A stretch of DNA of 5,315 nt from Deltaproteobacteria bacterium (GTDB lineage: Bacteria > Desulfobacterota > Binatia > UBA9968), in assembly GCA_016183145.1 (NCBI GenBank), contig JACPFE010000046.1:1-5315 (forward strand), in the 5' to 3' direction. The position numbers and the translations under genes were made by a program. The notes beneath the pieces were generated by a model that did not search any database, was not told the DNA's origin, and worked only from the letters and a program-made list of their open reading frames with translations. Of the stretch, positions 5,255 to 5,315 are shown in pieces (position 1 is the first letter of the stretch; each line of letters opens with the position of its first letter).

Positions 5255-5259
5255 CTCCC
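5255..5259 (-). promoter_or_regulatory. Shine-Dalgarno site of the binding-protein gene
   Basis: GGGAG on the minus strand, 6 nt before the ATG at 5248. It decides the start against the in-frame ATGs at 5284 and 5275, which have no such site. It is the only strong ribosome-binding site before any gene in this window. Confidence 0.7.
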
Positions 5260-5278
5260 AAGAGTGATGAAACATTAG

Positions 5279-5307
5279 ATTCAAAGTCAGTCGCTCGCGC
5301 TTGACAA
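5279..5307 (-). promoter_or_regulatory. Possible promoter of the binding-protein gene
   Basis: TTGTCA (5302-5307, 5 of 6 to a -35) and TTGAAT (5279-5284, 4 of 6 to a -10) are separated by 17 nt on the minus strand. The -10 is weak and the window ends just upstream, so this is tentative. The overlapping plus-strand TTGACA (5301-5306) could instead serve a gene outside the window. Confidence 0.3.
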
Positions 5308-5315
5308 CAAGATGG

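Overview
The window carries five intact genes, all on the minus strand. Read in the direction of transcription (high to low coordinate) they are: a periplasmic ABC-type substrate-binding protein (5248-4181), a two-gene MNT/HEPN nucleotidyltransferase toxin-antitoxin-type module (4070-3747 and 3750-3385), and two subunits of a xanthine dehydrogenase-family molybdenum hydroxylase, the [2Fe-2S] subunit (3206-2742) and the molybdopterin-binding catalytic subunit (2658-319). No plus-strand gene, rRNA, tRNA, CRISPR array or transposase gene is visible.

The organism is a GC-rich Gram-negative bacterium: the binding protein has a Sec signal peptide and belongs to a family greatly expanded in some Proteobacteria. 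The mix of an orphan binding protein of this type, a molybdenum hydroxylase and short TAAGGAGT-, CTCAGCACT- and GGGTGA-type tracts between genes resembles what I remember from uncultivated soil and groundwater 'Deltaproteobacteria'-like genomes. That is a low-confidence impression, not a sequence match.

The hydroxylase subunits are consecutive and probably co-transcribed. They form an electron path from the Mo-pterin site through two [2Fe-2S] clusters. The usual FAD subunit is not in the window, so either it lies beyond position 1, or it is elsewhere, or the enzyme passes electrons to another acceptor. The substrate is not readable from sequence, but the active-site loop is the hydroxylase type and not that of form I CO dehydrogenase. 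The MNT/HEPN pair has its own good promoter and a 4-nt overlap, and looks like an independent cassette between the binding protein and the hydroxylase.

The most unusual aspect is the non-coding DNA. Almost every gene boundary is occupied by a short repeat that touches or enters the coding sequence. There is a complex multi-hairpin, G-tract element after the catalytic subunit (98-230). A 31-bp imperfect inverted repeat (2668-2760) encodes the last residues and stop of the [2Fe-2S] subunit and ends 9 nt before the next start codon. A REP-like hairpin (3210-3231) sits 3 nt before the [2Fe-2S] start. A CTCAGCACT tandem (4150-4179) follows the binding-protein stop. A CCTTCG...GCTCAGG repeat (5167-5184) lies inside the binding-protein leader. 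A further repeat-like segment (1303-1337) lies in frame inside the catalytic subunit. I see no clearly new protein system; the repeat-at-boundary architecture is the best candidate for something not well described.
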